Source: UBA3103 sp002365855
GTDB lineage: Bacteria > Bacillota > Desulfotomaculia > Desulfotomaculales > Pelotomaculaceae
Length of the DNA: 7,172 bases
NCBI GenBank assembly: GCA_030627625.1
Contig: DAOURR010000081.1
Span: forward strand, 1-7,172
Direction of reading: 5' to 3'
Position numbers and translations under genes: made by a program. Positions within the stretch are counted from its first letter, which is position 1. Every line of letters starts with the position of its first letter. The notes below the pieces were generated by a model, which was given only the letters and a program-made list of their open reading frames with translations, did not search any database and was not told the DNA's origin. This document shows positions 5,946 through 7,172 of this stretch, in pieces.

Positions 5946-6164
5946 TTAAAAAACCCTTCACGTCCATGAAAAAAAGTCTGCTCGACATATGAGAAATAAA
6001 TCGACCACCGGGGCTGGACACAAAAGGGCCGTGGGCGGGCGGAGCTTGGCGAGGCCGGCAAAACCAAAGATCACTGACTGACCACTTAGGCAGGTTTTTA
6101 TTACGAAATTGCCATAACTGCCTCTTCACCTATCTAATATCATAGCATACACGAGGCACAGATG
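5946..6164. other. Intergenic DNA with a GC-rich block
   Basis: This lies between the recombinase remnant and the operon. Positions 6008-6062 form a GC-rich block (CCGGGGCTGG, GGGCGGGCGG, GGCGAGGCCGGC) in an otherwise AT-rich neighbourhood. A 62-codon frame on - (6129-5941) spans it, but its protein is rich in Pro, Arg and Trp, has no ribosome site and resembles no family I know. I regard the stretch as non-coding, possibly debris of the recombinase element. Confidence 0.4.
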
Positions 6165-6379
6165 TTAGGCAAGTTCAATGTCATGTTCACGCAGTGCTTT
6201 CTTGAAAACGTGGATGTTTTCCATGTGCCAGGAGATGGTGCGCTTCGCGCGGTTTTTGGCCTTCTCTCCGGCGCAGAAGAGCTTTTCAGCATCCTCAAAT
6301 GTAGGGACTGCCTCCTGTAAGAACTTTACCACTTTTTGCTCGGGGTTTGGTTGGAGCTGGTTTTTTTCCTTTTGGCCAT
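6165..6379 (-). pseudogene. Tyrosine recombinase (XerC/XerD/phage-integrase type), N-terminal fragment with frameshift
   Basis: The - strand ATG at 6379 starts MAKRKKTSSNQTPSKK and meets a stop soon after. A one-base shift at the A-run near 6328-6332 continues as VVKFLQEAVPTFEDAEKLF, then KNRAKRTISWHMENIHVFKKALREHDIELA to the TAA at 6165. This matches the SAM-like core-binding N-terminal domain of tyrosine recombinases (TFEEA..LF...AKN.S..TI.WH..N...F...L...GI). The catalytic domain with the R-H-R-Y residues is absent, so it cannot recombine DNA. It lies upstream of the AAA+/VWA operon on the same strand and just inside a tRNA-3'-like repeat, the usual place for an integrase. Identification rests on the N-terminal pattern alone. 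Confidence 0.6.
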
Positions 6380-6384
6380 GATGT

Positions 6385-6396
6385 GTGGGATCCCAC
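6385..6396. repeat. 12-bp palindrome between ribosome site and start of the recombinase remnant
   Basis: GTGGGATCCCAC is perfectly self-complementary and sits between AGGTGG and the - strand ATG at 6379. It could be an operator or an RNA structure affecting initiation; chance is also possible at this length. Confidence 0.35.
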
Positions 6397-6442
6397 CTTT
6401 CTAATGATGTACGCGGCTGGCACCCTTTTCTACACGCCCAAA

Positions 6443-6462
6443 GATGTATGTGCACATACATC
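6443..6462. promoter_or_regulatory. 20-bp perfect palindrome upstream of the recombinase remnant
   Basis: GATGTATGTGCACATACATC is self-complementary over all 20 bases. It lies about 65 bp upstream of the recombinase start on the - strand. Gapless palindromes of this size are typical dimeric-repressor operators or recombination-related sites. Which protein binds it is unknown. Confidence 0.55.
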
Positions 6463-6464
6463 CT

Positions 6465-6512
6465 GGTCAAAATACGACCAAAATTATAGCAAAAAGGGCT
6501 TCCGGTCAAAAT
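6465..6512 (+). repeat. Direct repeat GGTCAAAAT, two copies
   Basis: GGTCAAAAT occurs at 6465-6473 and 6504-6512, 39 bp apart, both preceded by TCC within a few bases. The second copy forms part of the terminator loop. The position between a tRNA-like att site and a recombinase gene would suit integrase arm-type sites, but this is only positional inference. Confidence 0.35.
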
Positions 6513-6522
6513 CCCGAAAGCC
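6491..6522 (-). terminator. Rho-independent terminator on the - strand
   Basis: On the - strand GGCTTTCGG (6522-6514) pairs with CCGGAAGCC (6505-6497), nine pairs with one U-G wobble around an 8-nt loop. CTTTTT (6496-6491) follows. It begins 21 nt after the tRNA-like CCA end at 6544, exactly as a tRNA gene terminator would, and precedes the recombinase remnant. Confidence 0.65.
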
Positions 6523-6543
6523 TTGATACATAAAGGTTTTTTT

Positions 6544-6563
6544 TGGTGTCGGAGGCGGGACTT
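6544..6563 (-). repeat. tRNA-3'-end-like sequence, right att-like repeat
   Basis: The - strand reads AAGTCCCGCCTCCGACACCA. It fits the end of a T-loop, T-stem CCCGC, acceptor CTCCGAC, discriminator A and CCA. The upstream partner GCGGG of the T-stem is missing, so no whole tRNA is present. It shares TGGTGTCGGAGG (+ strand) with the copy at 2875-2886. A downstream terminator at 6522-6491 supports origin from a tRNA locus. Confidence 0.5.
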
Positions 6564-6582
6564 TGTGGAGGCATCCATCTGT

Positions 6583-6588
6583 TATAAT
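6583..6588 (+). promoter_or_regulatory. Consensus -10 element (TATAAT)
   Basis: A perfect TATAAT lies about 37 nt before the ATG at 6625. The -35 at 17-bp spacing (ACTTTG, 6560-6565) is weak and overlaps the tRNA-like repeat. It probably drives the small gene that follows. Confidence 0.5.
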
Positions 6589-6624
6589 ACCAAATACAAA
6601 CATATGTTCGTAGTAGGTGATATT

Positions 6625-6840
6625 ATGACTAAGCTCTACCGTTCGCCAGTCCAGGTGGAACTCGACGACCATCAACTGCCCAAGCGTTTCCGATGGCTCG
6701 GAAGGTGGCATCGCGTTTTGAGTTGCTCAATTCACGAAGAGGACAGACCCTGGTGGGAACGGTATAAGGTTTATGTGCCCAGGTACCGGTGCGAAACTTA
6801 TCAGGGACTTGTGTGCGACCTGTACTATGGTAAATTATGA
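6625..6840 (+). CDS. Small DUF6504-like protein
   Basis: This 71-aa protein has a RFRWLGRWHRV motif in its middle, then WWERYKVYVPRYRCET and a C-terminal GLVCDLYY. The order P-x-x-V, RFRWxGRxxRV, WW, YRVxT, xYxLYxD resembles DUF6504 proteins, which are small, of unknown function and often found beside Y-family DNA polymerase genes; no polymerase is visible here. AGGTG at 6615-6619 precedes the ATG at 6625 by 5 nt. An in-frame ATG at 6604 is less likely because the predicted transcript would leave it almost no leader. The gene lies just outside the tRNA-like repeat. The family match is from memory and moderate. Confidence 0.65.
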   Translation: MTKLYRSPVQVELDDHQLPKRFRWLGRWHRVLSCSIHEEDRPWWERYKVYVPRYRCETYQGLVCDLYYGKL

Positions 6841-7048
6841 TTTGGCCGGATCCTGAGGGGATTTCAGCCGCGCAGGTGCTACCAAAAATATTTGTTGCTG
6901 TAGCAACATTTGATGCTTATGTTATACGAAAAATGGAGCATTCCTGTAATAAACAAAAATGAGCTTTGAAAAAAAGAGTACCTCCTGTTAACATACGAGG
7001 TGTCAGCCTTCGCGAAGCGACCCTTAAATAACAGAGGAGGTACTCAAG
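6841..7048 (+). other. IS110 left-end/leader region, possible bridge RNA locus
   Basis: The 208 nt before the IS110 gene hold no ORF. They contain a 6-bp hairpin (TGTTGC/GCAACA, 6893-6908), the palindrome CTTCGCGAAG (7008-7017) and a long inverted repeat at 6976-7045. IS110-group elements encode a structured bridge RNA in the non-coding left end just upstream of the recombinase gene. This is therefore where such an RNA would be expected. The element boundary and RNA limits cannot be fixed from sequence alone. Confidence 0.4.
6976..7045 (+). promoter_or_regulatory. Leader hairpin sequestering the IS110 ribosome site
   Basis: GAGTACCTCC (6976-6985) pairs perfectly with GGAGGTACTC (7036-7045), and TGTTA (6986-6990) pairs with TAACA (7029-7033) past a 2-nt bulge. 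The right arm contains the Shine-Dalgarno AGAGGAGG (7033-7040). In RNA that reads through from outside, the ribosome site would be buried, a known way IS elements limit transposase made from external transcripts. Confidence 0.6.
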
Positions 7049-7172
7049 ATGAAGTATACCCAGAATGAAAAGATTTTTCAAGTCACAGAAGAGACCCTGA
7101 TAGTAGGTGTGGACATAGCTAGTGAAACTCACTATGCCAGAGCCTTTGACCACCGGGGAGTTGAAGTTGGGA
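7049..7172 (+). CDS. IS110-family transposase, 5' part (cut by window end)
   Basis: The first 41 codons of an IS110-family DEDD transposase are visible: MKYTQNEKIFQVTEETLIVG, then VDIASETHYARAFDHRGVEVG. The Asp of GVDIASETH is the first catalytic residue of the RuvC-like DEDD domain, and this opening is characteristic of Firmicute IS110 members. The ATG at 7049 is supported by AGAGGAGG at 7033-7040, 8 nt upstream. Full proteins of the family run roughly 350-450 aa, so most lies beyond the window and integrity cannot be judged. Confidence 0.85.
   Translation, partial: MKYTQNEKIFQVTEETLIVGVDIASETHYARAFDHRGVEVG

Noticed and set aside
5981..5987. 0A-box-like sequence (TGTCGAG on -) upstream of the operon
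   Set aside because: It has one mismatch to the core and no second box nearby, so it is likely chance.
5941..6129. A 62-codon - frame between the recombinase remnant and the operon
   Set aside because: The GTG start has no good ribosome site, the composition is odd (Pro/Arg/Trp-rich) and the frame covers the GC-rich block and the operon's -10.
6322..6340. Programmed -1 frameshift in the recombinase at the A-run
   Set aside because: The A-run is short and lacks a canonical X-XXY-YYZ heptamer, and the product would still lack the catalytic domain, so a mutation in a pseudogene is simpler.
1..7172. CRISPR array
   Set aside because: No regularly spaced short repeats were seen; the repeats present are pairs or palindromes.

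Overview
The window looks like an accessory, element-rich stretch of a spore-forming Firmicute, probably a Clostridia/Peptococcaceae-type organism. The reasons are two perfect Spo0A-type boxes (TTGTCGAA), a LytTR two-component pair, AGGAGG-type ribosome sites, and IS3-, IS1182- and IS110-type transposases of the kind common in that group. The lineage is inferred from remembered protein similarity; no search was run. Composition is patchy: the left 2.4 kb is AT-rich, while the ATPase/VWA block is visibly GC-richer.

Left part (1-1874, all +). It opens with the C-terminal GHKL ATPase half of a sensor kinase whose 5' part is missing or broken. An intact LytTR response regulator overlaps it by 8 bp. 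A regulatory gap follows with an inverted pair of 0A boxes, an extended -10 promoter and a terminator-like hairpin. Next come a small conserved 'plasmid-related' type protein and, overlapping it, a 53-aa ORF.

Middle (1875-3051) is a graveyard of mobile elements: a frameshifted IS3-family transposase tail, a perfect 28-bp-arm palindrome (2370-2442) and the C-terminal piece of an IS1182-type transposase. It ends with a strong palindromic terminator and a short sequence that reads, on the - strand, like the 3' end of a tRNA.

Right-centre (3052-5876, all -) is the main cargo, a tight three-gene operon. In transcription order it encodes an unrecognised 183-aa protein, a MoxR-type AAA+ ATPase with intact Walker A/B, and a metallopeptidase-like (HEIMH) protein with a complete VWA MIDAS. 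AAA+/VWA partners usually act as a chaperone-like remodelling machine; the first gene is the obvious candidate for a third component.

Upstream of that operon, on the same strand, lies an N-terminal fragment of a tyrosine recombinase (6165-6379). Beyond it are a - strand terminator and a second tRNA-3'-end-like sequence (6544-6563). The two tRNA-like ends are direct repeats (12 identical bases, 16 of the first 19) that bracket about 3.7 kb. I read 2875-6563 as a decayed integrative element or tRNA-hotspot segment carrying the AAA+/VWA module.

Right edge (6625-7172, +) has a small DUF6504-like gene with a perfect TATAAT upstream, then the start of an IS110-family transposase. The IS110 leader folds so that the Shine-Dalgarno is paired, and the same leader is the expected place for an IS110 bridge RNA.
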